A stretch of 7,213 nt of DNA from Gammaproteobacteria bacterium (GTDB taxonomy: Bacteria > Pseudomonadota > Gammaproteobacteria > GRL18): the NCBI GenBank assembly GCA_024511395.1, contig JANELJ010000111.1:1-7213 (forward strand), given 5' to 3'. The notes beneath the pieces were generated by a model that was not told where the DNA came from, did not search any database, and was given only the letters and a program-made list of their open reading frames with translations. Both the position numbers and the translations under genes were made by a program. Shown one piece after another: positions 1 through 6,458 of the stretch (positions within the stretch are counted from its first letter, which is position 1; every line of letters starts with the position of its first letter).

Positions 1-40
1 GGAGCATACTTTTAATAATTCTCATTTAGACGCAAATACC

Positions 41-150
41 GTATCCATTGACCGCACTCCTTGCTGAAGACGCCGTGAATCCATCCATGGAGGCTTTTCG
101 GCAGCATCCCTGCTACCGAAACTTCATCAAGAAGCACGGTCAATGGATAC
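41..150. repeat. REP-like folded intergenic element inside a 14-bp inverted repeat
   Basis: The outer arms GTATCCATTGACCG (41-54) and CGGTCAATGGATAC (137-150) are perfect reverse complements. Between them lie a small stem TCCAT-CC-ATGGA (80-91) and a hairpin CGGCAGCA-TCCC-TGCTACCG (99-118) with one C:A mismatch. Nested stems in a spacer beyond the 3' end of rho fit a REP/BIME-type or MITE-like dispersed repeat. The inner wording resembles interspersed repeats I recall from gammaproteobacterial genomes, but I could not check this. I see no target-site duplication beside the outer arms. A reading frame crossing the element on the minus strand (12-200) follows the repeat and is not counted as a gene. 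Confidence 0.55.
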
Positions 151-249
151 TCAGTGGCTATAAATGTAATATTTTTGCATATTGAACATATTTTAATCAA
201 AGTATGATCCGGCCCTGCTACTAACTTAAAGATAAATGATATTGCTTTG

Positions 250-279
250 GCTCTTTCTGAACACTGAACGCTCAGCGCT
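250..279 (-). repeat. Degenerate GCGTTCA heptamer repeat downstream of rho
   Basis: Read on the rho strand, the DNA starting 7 nt after the rho stop codon contains GCGCTGA, GCGTTCA and GTGTTCA in succession, then GAAAGAGC. The middle unit is a perfect heptamer and the others differ at two positions and one position. The 3' edge GTTCAGAAAGAGC (250-262 on the plus strand as its complement) is identical to the end of the perfect array after rep. I infer that this is an old, decayed member of the same repeat family, in the same orientation relative to its upstream gene. Confidence 0.65.
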
Positions 280-286
280 ATCTTTT

Positions 287-1543
287 CTATCTATTCATTG
301 AATTAAAAAATTCTTCATTAGTCTTGGTATCCTGCATTTTTTCCTGCATAAACTCCATGGCGGAAATTTCATCCATGGGGTGCAGGATTTTGCGCAGGAT
401 CCAGACTTTCTGTAGTTCGTCCGGTGCCATTAACAGATCTTCTTTACGAGTGCCTGAACGGTTTACATTGATGGCAGGATAAATACGTTTTTCGGCCAGT
501 TTACGGTTCAGGTGCAGTTCCATATTACCAGTGCCTTTAAACTCTTCAAAAATAACTTCGTCCATTTTGGAGCCAGTATCAATCAAGGCTGTGGCCAGAA
601 TGGTCAGGGAGCCGCCTTCTTCAATATTACGGGCGGCACCGAAGAAACGTTTGGGGCGCTGCAGGGCATTGGCATCTACACCACCGGTCAGTACCTTGCC
701 TGATGAAGGTATTACGGTATTATAGGCGCGTGCCAGACGGGTAATGGAATCCAGCAGAATAACTACGTCATGCTTATGTTCCACCAGACGCTTGGCTTTT
801 TCAATCACCATTTCTGCCACCTGTACATGGCGGCTGGCAGGCTCATCAAAAGTTGAAGAAATGACTTCGCCGTTAACTGAACGTTCCATTTCGGTCACTT
901 CTTCAGGACGTTCATCAATCAGCAGTACCATTAAGAAACATTCAGGATAATTGGCTGCAATGGACTGAGCAATATTCTGCATCATCATGGTTTTACCGGT
1001 TTTAGGCGGAGCCACAATAAGGCCCCGCTGACCCTTACCGGTTGGCGCCATTAAATCAATAACCCGGGCAGTAAAATCTTCTGTACTGCCGTTACCCTGT
1101 TCCATAATAAAGCGCTCATTGGGAAACAGCGGTGTCAGGTTTTCAAACAATACTTTATGACGAGAGTTTTCCGGCTCATCATAGTTAATCTTGTTGACTT
1201 TAAGCAGAGCAAAATAACGTTCACCGTCTTTGGGCGGTCTGATTTTCCCCGCAACGGTATCACCGGTACGTAAACCAAAACGTCTTATCTGACTGGGCGA
1301 TATATAAATATCATCAGGACCTGCCAGGTAAGAACTGTCTGCTGAACGCAGAAAACCGAAACCATCCTGCAAAATTTCCAGGACACCGTCACCATAGATA
1401 TCTTCACCACTTTTGGCATGCGCTTTGAGGATTGAAAAAATGACATCCTGTTTTCGTGCCCTGGATATACTGTCAATACCCATGTCTTTTGCGATTTCAA
1501 TAAGCTCGGAAGCCGGTTTTTTCTTTAGTTCGGTAAGATTCAT
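287..1543 (-). CDS. rho: Transcription termination factor Rho
   Basis: Rho is a hexameric RNA-dependent ATPase and 5'-3' translocase that ends transcription at Rho-dependent sites in the cytoplasm. The 418-aa product matches the usual gammaproteobacterial length (E. coli has 419). The N-terminal helical region and cold-shock-like RNA-binding domain carry the RNP1 motif DGFGFLR (60-66). The ATPase core has Walker A APPKTGKT (178-185, with K181, K184 and T185), E211 in IDERPEE, Walker B VILLD ending at D265, the Q-loop around VLTGGVD (284-290), the R-loop around GSKMDE, and arginine finger R366 in NRSGTRKE. All key residues are present and the numbering equals that of E. coli. An AAAGG ribosome-binding site ends 5 nt before the ATG. 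The stop is TAG. trxA lies upstream on the same strand, but 545 bp away, so a separate promoter is likely. Confidence 0.97.
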   Translation of the reverse strand: MNLTELKKKPASELIEIAKDMGIDSISRARKQDVIFSILKAHAKSGEDIYGDGVLEILQDGFGFLRSADSSYLAGPDDIYISPSQIRRFGLRTGDTVAGKIRPPKDGERYFALLKVNKINYDEPENSRHKVLFENLTPLFPNERFIMEQGNGSTEDFTARVIDLMAPTGKGQRGLIVAPPKTGKTMMMQNIAQSIAANYPECFLMVLLIDERPEEVTEMERSVNGEVISSTFDEPASRHVQVAEMVIEKAKRLVEHKHDVVILLDSITRLARAYNTVIPSSGKVLTGGVDANALQRPKRFFGAARNIEEGGSLTILATALIDTGSKMDEVIFEEFKGTGNMELHLNRKLAEKRIYPAINVNRSGTRKEDLLMAPDELQKVWILRKILHPMDEISAMEFMQEKMQDTKTNEEFFNSMNR

Positions 1544-1631
1544 TTTAACCTTTGATTTTGTTTAATTGTTGATTAAATAAACAGATATGTGATTAGTGAT
1601 ATGAGTTTAAATTGTCGGGTGAATTGTTTCT

Positions 1632-1661
1632 TTTATATTTCTTAAAAAATAATCCTGGAAA
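1632..1661 (-). promoter_or_regulatory. Possible sigma-70 promoter for rho
   Basis: On the minus strand, TTTCCA (1656-1661) and TATAAA (1632-1637) are separated by 18 bp. The -10 box matches the consensus at 5 of 6 positions and the -35 box at 4 of 6. The predicted transcript would have a leader of roughly 80 nt before the rho ATG. The surroundings are very AT-rich, so chance matches are easy to find. Confidence 0.28.
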
Positions 1662-1876
1662 CCAATGTAATAGTTTGTTCGATAACTATTTTTGAAAAAT
1701 AGAAAATATTTACCTAGCCTGGAATTTATTGTGAGGATTACGCTTTTTTCGTTTGCTTACGTACTATGAATGGAAAAACAGTTTGAACTGATTTTTTGTT
1801 ATTAAACCGGTAACATTTGTTTAGCTGATATTTAACTTGCGCATCAGCCTGCTATCCTAGTTTTATTAAAATGACT

Positions 1877-1905
1877 AAATAGTTCACTTCAGACTGAAGC
1901 TATTT
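1877..1905. other. Imperfect hairpin followed by a T-run in the trxA-rho spacer
   Basis: AAATAG (1877-1882) pairs with CTATTT (1900-1905). Inside it, CTTCA (1887-1891) pairs with TGAAG (1895-1899) around a GAC loop, with an unpaired TTCA on one side. Ts follow on the plus strand, which gives a weak terminator-like look, yet no plus-strand gene lies just upstream. Its role is unknown and it may be a decayed element. Confidence 0.3.
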
Positions 1906-2088
1906 TTAATCATGCATAGTCTTTCCTGCACTATTTATATATGACTTATATTGAACGTATATGACTATATAACCGTGTAAGAATATTAGGCGAAGTTTAG
2001 CCTATCATAAAAATTAAGTCCAGCTCTTTTCTTTATATTTAAATATATTTGAGAAAAAAAGCCGGTCAGAATTTTATACTGCAGATAT

Positions 2089-2415
2089 TCAGATATTACT
2101 GTCAATAAAAGCCGTTAACTGTGATTTGGAGACTGCACCCACTTTAGTGGCTTCAACCTGACCGTTTTTATACATCATCAGGGTGGGAATACCGCGAATG
2201 CCGAATTTGGGCGGCGTATTGGGGTTATCATCAATATTTAATTTGGCAACTTTCAGACGGCCTTCGTATTCATCGGATATTTCATTCAGAATAGGGGCGA
2301 TCATTTTACAGGGAGCACACCAGTCAGCCCAGAAATCAACCAGCACGGGTAAATCTCCCTGAAGCACTTCTTCATCAAAAGTATCATCCGATACATAAAC
2401 GATTTTATCGCTCAA
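2089..2415 (-). CDS. trxA: Thioredoxin 1 (TrxA), TTG start
   Basis: TrxA is a small cytoplasmic dithiol reductase that reduces protein disulfides and is recharged by thioredoxin reductase. From the TTG codon the product is 108 aa, the usual size (E. coli 109), and begins MSDKI, which matches E. coli MSDKI. It shows the buried D27, the active site W32-C33-A34-P35-C36-K37, [17 protein letters not shown] and cis-Pro77 in GIRGIPT. The active site reads CAPC rather than the classical CGPC. An ATG 24 nt upstream (2439) would add eight residues (MINLENKK) outside the family pattern and has no ribosome-binding site, while GGAGAA sits 7 nt before the TTG, so I chose the TTG. rep is divergent. rho follows on the same strand after a long gap. 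I see no stem-loop terminator after the stop. Confidence 0.93.
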   Translation of the reverse strand: MSDKIVYVSDDTFDEEVLQGDLPVLVDFWADWCAPCKMIAPILNEISDEYEGRLKVAKLNIDDNPNTPPKFGIRGIPTLMMYKNGQVEATKVGAVSKSQLTAFIDSNI

Positions 2416-2422
2416 TTTTTTA

Positions 2423-2428
2423 TTCTCC
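2423..2428 (-). promoter_or_regulatory. Ribosome-binding site that selects the TTG start of trxA
   Basis: GGAGAA lies 7 nt upstream of TTG (2413-2415). It falls inside the codons that would be translated from the earlier ATG at 2437-2439, which itself has no purine-rich motif at a suitable distance. This favours the TTG start. Confidence 0.75.
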
Positions 2429-2526
2429 AAATTAATCATCAGAAATAATGGTCGATCAGCCGGAACAACCCTGACCTGAACAGCCAGAAAAGAAAGTCAG
2501 AATTTTCTTTCACAGGATATGTGAAG

Positions 2527-2553
2527 GATATAGCCCCATGTCCGATTATTCAA
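2527..2553 (-). promoter_or_regulatory. Possible trxA promoter
   Basis: On the minus strand, TTGAAT (2548-2553) is followed 15 bp later by TATATC (2527-2532). The spacing is shorter than the optimal 17 bp, so this is only a candidate. Just downstream lies an inverted repeat TTCACA-N5-TGTGAA (2509-2525), near the expected start of transcription, which could be an operator or a leader hairpin. Confidence 0.3.
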
Positions 2554-2634
2554 GCTCCTTTTTTAATTTATTTGTTAATTTAATCATAAATAATTCTGAT
2601 AATGACTTATAGATCATAATTTACCGGCAAAATT

Positions 2635-2643
2635 TGTTAAAAT
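2635..2643 (+). promoter_or_regulatory. Extended -10 promoter for rep
   Basis: TGTTAAAAT provides a TG-N extension and a -10 box TAAAAT that matches TATAAT at 5 of 6 positions. No good -35 hexamer lies 16-18 bp upstream, which is tolerated in extended -10 promoters. Transcription would begin near 2650, giving a leader of about 30 nt before the rep TTG start. Confidence 0.45.
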
Positions 2644-2682
2644 ACGCGCTTTAAAACTGCATTTTATAACCGAGTCAAGCTT

Positions 2683-4698
2683 TTGCCCGCATTAAACCCC
2701 CGTCAACAACAGGCCGTAAAACACATTGACAGTCCCCTGCTGGTGCTGGCCGGTGCCGGCAGTGGTAAAACCCGGGTGATCACCAATAAAATTGCCTATT
2801 TAATTCAGGAATGCGGACATAAAGCCCATACTATTGCCTCTGTAACCTTTACCAACAAGGCTGCAATAGAAATGAAAGAACGGGTCGCACAAATTATTCC
2901 CCGTTCCCAGACCCGAGGTCTGAGGATTTCTACCTTTCATACCCTAGGACTCAATATTATCAAGTCTGAGCTGGGTGTACCAGGCTTAAAAAGTGGTTTT
3001 TCCATCTTTGATACCCACGACAGCCATGCTCTTCTCAAAGATTTGATGCGCAGTCATTTTAAAGATGAAGAATTGATCAAGGAGCATTTTGAAGGTATTG
3101 CACGGCAGATATCCAGCTGGAAAAATGACTGCCTGACACCGGATTTTCTGCTACAGCAGCCCGCGGAGGATCCGGCCTGGAGCTACAATGTTAAAATTTA
3201 CCAGGATTATAATCATCACTTACGCACCTATAATGCCGTGGACTTTGATGATTTAATTATGCTGCCGGTAATCTTATTTAAAAACCATCCTGCTATTCTG
3301 GAAAAATGGCAGAAACGCATACGTTATCTGCTGGTGGATGAGTACCAGGATACCAATACTACCCAGTATGAACTGGTTAAACTGCTGGTCGGTGACCGTT
3401 CCTCCCTGACCGTCGTGGGTGATGATGATCAGTCCATTTACTGCTGGCGTGGTGCCAAACCGGAAAATCTGGCATTGCTGGAAAAAGACTTCCCCACGCT
3501 TAAGGTCATTAAACTGGAACAGAACTACCGTTCGACCCGCTTAATCCTCAATGCCGCTAATACCTTAATTGCCAATAATCCCCATGTCTTTGAAAAAGCG
3601 CTCTGGAGTGAACTCGGCCACGGCACTACTATCCGTATTATGCGGGTACCTGATGAGCACAAGGAGGCTGAGCGAGTGGTTTCTGCACTGGTGGCGCATC
3701 ATTTTCGTTTTAAAAAATCCTATCGTGATTATGCCATTTTATACCGTGGTAACCACCAGTCCCGGCTGTTTGAAAAACAGCTCAGAGAACAGCAGGTCCC
3801 CTATTACTTAAGCGGCGGCGTATCCTTTTTCTCCTATACGGAAATCCGGGACATGCTGGCCTATCTGCGCTTACTGGTCAATCCCGAGGATGACAATGCC
3901 TTTTTACGCATTATTAACACCCCACGCCGCCAGATCGGCAGTGCCACCATTGAAAAACTCAGCAACTATAGCAGCCAGGCCGGAACCAGTCTGCTCACGG
4001 CCTGTTCTCATCTAGCGATAACAGAACATCTGCCTGAAAAAGCAGTACAGCGCCTGACAGAATTCGGGCAATGGATGACCCGTATGCAACAGTCGGCCTG
4101 TGAGGACAACCCCATTAAAGTCGTGGAGCAGTTAATTATTGATATTGATTACAACACCTGTCTGTTTGAAACCAGCAATAATGAAAAACAGGCGGAAAAA
4201 CGCATCGAAAATGTCAATGAGCTGATTGCCTGGCTGCAGCGTCTATATGACAATGAGCCGGAAAGCTCTCTGGAAGATCTGGTATCTAAAATGCTCCTGC
4301 TCGACATTATGGATCGCCAGGAAGAAGAAAGCGAAGACGATCAGGTGACTCTGATGACCATGCATGCCTCCAAGGGTCTGGAATTTCCCTATGTATATAT
4401 TGTCGGCATGGAAGAAGGCCTGTTGCCCCACCGCACCAGTATTGAAGAAGACAATATTGAAGAAGAGCGCCGGCTCTGCTATGTCGGCATTACCCGCGCT
4501 CAGAAAGAACTGACCTTCAGCCTGAGTGAGAAACGCCGTCAGTATGGTGAAATCATTGATACCGAACCCAGCCGTTTTCTGGATGAATTACCTCAGGAAG
4601 ATCTGGAGTGGCTGGAAGGTAAGCAAAGGCTTGAGGGGGAAGAAAGGAAAGAGTTTGGAAGAGCCAGTATTGCGGGGATTCGGGATATTTTGGGGTAA
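2683..4698 (+). CDS. rep: ATP-dependent DNA helicase Rep (UvrD/Rep family, SF1A)
   Basis: Rep is a 3'-5' DNA translocase and helicase that clears proteins from DNA ahead of the replisome and helps restart forks. The 671 aa are collinear with E. coli Rep (673 aa). Visible motifs are the Q motif LNPRQQQAV, Walker A GAGSGKT (24-30), Ia VTFTNKAA (54-61), Walker B LLVDEYQD (216-223), III VVGDDDQSIYCWRGA (244-258), IV LEQNYRS (278-284), V MHASKGLEF (560-568) and VI EERRLCYVGITRAQKEL (594-610). Motif III has C254 where I recall Ser in E. coli Rep. The start is TTG: no ATG or GTG lies in frame between the preceding stop (2638-2640) and this codon, and MPALNP fits the family N-terminus. A weak GAG lies 8 nt upstream. 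The gene is divergent from trxA. The heptamer array begins two bases after its TAA stop. Confidence 0.96.
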   Translation: MPALNPRQQQAVKHIDSPLLVLAGAGSGKTRVITNKIAYLIQECGHKAHTIASVTFTNKAAIEMKERVAQIIPRSQTRGLRISTFHTLGLNIIKSELGVPGLKSGFSIFDTHDSHALLKDLMRSHFKDEELIKEHFEGIARQISSWKNDCLTPDFLLQQPAEDPAWSYNVKIYQDYNHHLRTYNAVDFDDLIMLPVILFKNHPAILEKWQKRIRYLLVDEYQDTNTTQYELVKLLVGDRSSLTVVGDDDQSIYCWRGAKPENLALLEKDFPTLKVIKLEQNYRSTRLILNAANTLIANNPHVFEKALWSELGHGTTIRIMRVPDEHKEAERVVSALVAHHFRFKKSYRDYAILYRGNHQSRLFEKQLREQQVPYYLSGGVSFFSYTEIRDMLAYLRLLVNPEDDNAFLRIINTPRRQIGSATIEKLSNYSSQAGTSLLTACSHLAITEHLPEKAVQRLTEFGQWMTRMQQSACEDNPIKVVEQLIIDIDYNTCLFETSNNEKQAEKRIENVNELIAWLQRLYDNEPESSLEDLVSKMLLLDIMDRQEEESEDDQVTLMTMHASKGLEFPYVYIVGMEEGLLPHRTSIEEDNIEEERRLCYVGITRAQKELTFSLSEKRRQYGEIIDTEPSRFLDELPQEDLEWLEGKQRLEGEERKEFGRASIAGIRDILG

Positions 4699-4700
4699 GA

Positions 4701-4784
4701 GCGTTCAGCGTTCAGCGTTCAGCGTTCAGCGTTCAGCGTTCAGCGTTCAGCGTTCAGCGTTCAGCGTTCAGCGTTCAGCGTTCA
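4701..4784 (+). repeat. Tandem array of 12 perfect GCGTTCA heptamers
   Basis: Twelve identical 7-bp units start two bases after the rep stop codon and end in GAAAGAGC, 10 bp before the A-tract of the terminator. The unit is not divisible by three, so every plus-strand frame cycles through the same 7-residue peptide (SVQRSAF) without a stop, while every minus-strand frame meets TGA. The perfection of the copies suggests recent expansion by slippage. A decayed relative lies after rho (250-279). Confidence 0.97.
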
Positions 4785-4794
4785 GAAAGAGCAT

Positions 4795-4833
4795 AAAAAA
4801 GCCGCTTTCTTTTACAAGATAAGCGGCTTTTTT
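4795..4833. terminator. Bidirectional intrinsic terminator between rep and the porin gene
   Basis: GCCGCTT (4801-4807) pairs with AAGCGGC (4821-4827), extended outward by A6 (4795-4800) and T6 (4828-4833). An inner TCTT/AAGA stem closes a 4-nt loop with one bulged T. With A and T runs on both sides it can serve both convergent genes: rep from the left and the porin gene (stop at 4861) from the right. Confidence 0.9.
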
Positions 4834-4860
4834 ATTAAGCAATTTTTATTGCCTGCTTTT

Positions 4861-6324
4861 TTAGAAACCTTTGGATAAGGTTAAGATAAAGCGATCATCA
4901 CAATTACCCTGGCTAGAGCTATAGCCATACGAATCACACTCGCTATCGCTTAGATCGTTACCAACATAAGACAGGTCAACATTTACACCAGCGAAATCAC
5001 GATTAACCCCTAGTTTATAGTCAGTATATTCAAAATCTTTGACTCCATCACCATTTTTCTTGTCATAAGCATCACCAAAAGACTTACCTACACTGGCACT
5101 GAAAGCCAGTCCCATGGGTAATTCATCATAGTCAAAACCTAAAGAAACATAATCGGAAGAATCATCGGTATCGAACCAATCACTGGAATAGGAATAAGAT
5201 GCAGAGAAGTAACTATAACTTAAACCAAAAGTCCATTCTGTTGTTTCATATCTGGGACTATTATTGTAGTTATAGCGTAATACACTGACATCATAACCAA
5301 TACCAGTATCACCAATTTCATTCGCAAAACCAAGATAGGTATCAACTTCAAGATTAACATCCCCATTAACATCATCAGCAAATGCCACATTTGAAGCCCA
5401 GACACCTACGTAAACACCACTATCATGGGAATAATCAAAACCACCTTGAACAGCGCCATCATTCTGAGTCTGTGAAATACCACGGAAATAATAGTCAGTA
5501 ACTAAAGCAACATTAGCATTGATTGTTAAAGATGAACTGTCTGAAGACTTACTGGTATCTTCTATGGCTTTAGATACTGATAGTATGAAGCGATCATCAC
5601 AATTGCCATGATTAGCATTATAGCCATAAGAATTACATTCGCTATCGCTCAGGTCATTACCCACATAACTTAAATCGAAAGTAACACCAGCATAATCTTT
5701 GCTGACACCGACCTTATAATCTATATATTCAAAATCTTTAACACCATCACCATTTTTCTTATCATAGGCATCACCAAAAGACTTACCTACACTGGCACTG
5801 AAAGCCAGTCCCATGGGCAATTCATCATAATCAAAACCTAAAGAAACGTAATCTGAAGAATCATCAGTATCAAACCAGTCACTGGAATAGGAATAAGATG
5901 CAGAGAAGTAACTATAGCTTAAACCAATAGTCCATTCTGTTGTTTCATATCTGGGACTATTATTATAGTTGTAGCGTAATACACTGACATCATAACCAAT
6001 ACCAGTATCACCAATTTCATTCGCAAAACCAAGATAGGTATCCATTTCAAGGCTGACAGCACCATTATCATCATCTGCAAATGCGACATTAGAACCCCAG
6101 ACACCTGCATAAATACCACTCTCATGGCTCCAGTCAAAACCGCCTTGGATAGCTCCGTCATTATCTGTTTGTGAAATGCCGCGGAAATAGTAATCGGTTA
6201 CTAGAGCGACATTGGCTGAAACCGTACCAAAACCTTCAGCACTGACCATTAATGGAGTCGCCACAACGGAAGCGACCGCCAGCGACAATAAAGACTTTCT
6301 AATTGAAATCATAATTTTTTGCAT
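4861..6324 (-). CDS. TorF/Gcw_chp-family putative outer-membrane porin with two tandem family domains
   Basis: The protein has a signal peptide (about 1-29, cut after VSA) and then two copies of the domain known as TorF putative porin (TIGR02001, Gcw_chp), a family I recall at about 220-260 aa; this one has 487. Copy 1 spans about 37-254 and copy 2 about 270-487. Both open with ANVALVTDYYFRGISQT and carry alternating aromatic and polar beta-strand-like sequence and a Cys pair (230/242 and 463/475). Only copy 2 ends in the C-terminal Phe typical of outer-membrane barrels (SKGF); copy 1 ends SKAI and joins copy 2 through a Ser/Asp-rich linker. The substrate is unknown. ACGGG abuts the first ATG, so Met5 (6310-6312) is an equally good start and gives 483 aa. 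Transcription probably starts from the sigma-54 promoter at 6405-6420. Confidence 0.88.
   Translation of the reverse strand: MQKIMISIRKSLLSLAVASVVATPLMVSAEGFGTVSANVALVTDYYFRGISQTDNDGAIQGGFDWSHESGIYAGVWGSNVAFADDDNGAVSLEMDTYLGFANEIGDTGIGYDVSVLRYNYNNSPRYETTEWTIGLSYSYFSASYSYSSDWFDTDDSSDYVSLGFDYDELPMGLAFSASVGKSFGDAYDKKNGDGVKDFEYIDYKVGVSKDYAGVTFDLSYVGNDLSDSECNSYGYNANHGNCDDRFILSVSKAIEDTSKSSDSSSLTINANVALVTDYYFRGISQTQNDGAVQGGFDYSHDSGVYVGVWASNVAFADDVNGDVNLEVDTYLGFANEIGDTGIGYDVSVLRYNYNNSPRYETTEWTFGLSYSYFSASYSYSSDWFDTDDSSDYVSLGFDYDELPMGLAFSASVGKSFGDAYDKKNGDGVKDFEYTDYKLGVNRDFAGVNVDLSYVGNDLSDSECDSYGYSSSQGNCDDRFILTLSKGF
4864..5517 (-). repeat. Copy 2 of the 699-bp-period internal duplication in the porin gene
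   Basis: Encodes residues 270-487. It aligns without gaps to 5563-6216 at an offset of exactly 699 bp (233 codons). About 190 of 218 residues are identical. The central 318 bp (5026-5343) differ from the other copy at 15 positions by my count, 14 of them silent. Confidence 0.93.
5563..6216 (-). repeat. Copy 1 of the 699-bp-period internal duplication in the porin gene
   Basis: Encodes residues 37-254. Its core (5725-6042, residues 95-200) differs from copy 2 by one amino acid (I133 against F366). The flanks carry 11 changes in the 58 residues before the core and 16 in the 54 after it. Confidence 0.93.
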
Positions 6325-6347
6325 CCCGTTTATATTTCATGTTTTTG

Positions 6348-6361
6348 ATACATAAATGTAT
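6348..6361. promoter_or_regulatory. Palindrome ATACAT-AA-ATGTAT in the porin leader
   Basis: Perfect 6-bp arms around AA, 23 bp upstream of the first porin ATG and downstream of the predicted transcription start. It could be an operator or a small leader hairpin. I recognise no specific regulator site. Confidence 0.35.
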
Positions 6362-6404
6362 TCGAATGTTTTGTGGTAAACAAACAACGTAATGACACAT
6401 AGCA

Positions 6405-6420
6405 AGCATGTTGTGTGCCA
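6405..6420 (-). promoter_or_regulatory. Sigma-54 (RpoN) -24/-12 promoter of the porin gene
   Basis: On the minus strand the sequence reads TGGCAC-ACAAC-ATGCT. The RpoN consensus is TGGCAC-N5-TTGCW, so only one consensus base differs and the GG and GC pairs have the required 10-nt spacing. Transcription should start near 6393-6395, leaving a leader of about 70 nt. No equally good sigma-70 promoter was found in this spacer. RpoN promoters need an upstream activator of the NtrC type. Confidence 0.65.
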
Positions 6421-6427
6421 AATACAA

Positions 6428-6440
6428 CAACTACTTGAAT
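6428..6440 (-). promoter_or_regulatory. IHF-like site between the sigma-54 promoter and upstream elements
   Basis: ATTCAAGTAGTTG on the minus strand matches the IHF consensus WATCAA-N4-TTR with one mismatch. It lies just upstream of the -24 box, where IHF typically bends DNA in RpoN promoters. The surrounding DNA is AT-rich, so a chance match is possible. Confidence 0.4.
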
Positions 6441-6458
6441 TTAATATTATTAATAAAA

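Larger units (their letters stand above)
1544..2088. other. 545-bp AT-rich spacer between trxA and rho, no gene seen
   Basis: I find no reading frame with a convincing start, ribosome-binding site or familiar protein sequence on either strand. The spacer holds the possible rho promoter, a small imperfect hairpin followed by a T-run at 1877-1909, and two copies of TATATGACT (1938-1946 and 1958-1966) exactly 20 bp apart. In E. coli the rho leader between trxA and rho is transcribed and takes part in autoregulation. A long rho leader here is possible, but the sequence does not show it. Confidence 0.5.

Noticed and set aside
12..200. Minus-strand 62-codon reading frame
   Set aside because: It runs through the inverted-repeat element, has no recognisable protein family or convincing ribosome-binding site, and its sequence follows the repeat.
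512..950. Plus-strand reading frames inside rho
   Set aside because: Shadows on the opposite strand of an intact, fully conserved rho gene.
2041..2088. Intrinsic terminator after trxA
   Set aside because: There is a T7 run on the minus strand after a GC-rich CCGGC, but no matching upstream arm forms a stem.
4701..4784. CRISPR array
   Set aside because: The units are 7 bp with no spacers, so it is a simple tandem repeat.
4526..4822. 98-codon plus-strand frame with a repeated SVQRSAF peptide
   Set aside because: It starts inside rep in another frame and stays open only because the 7-bp repeat has no plus-strand stops. It is an artefact of the array.
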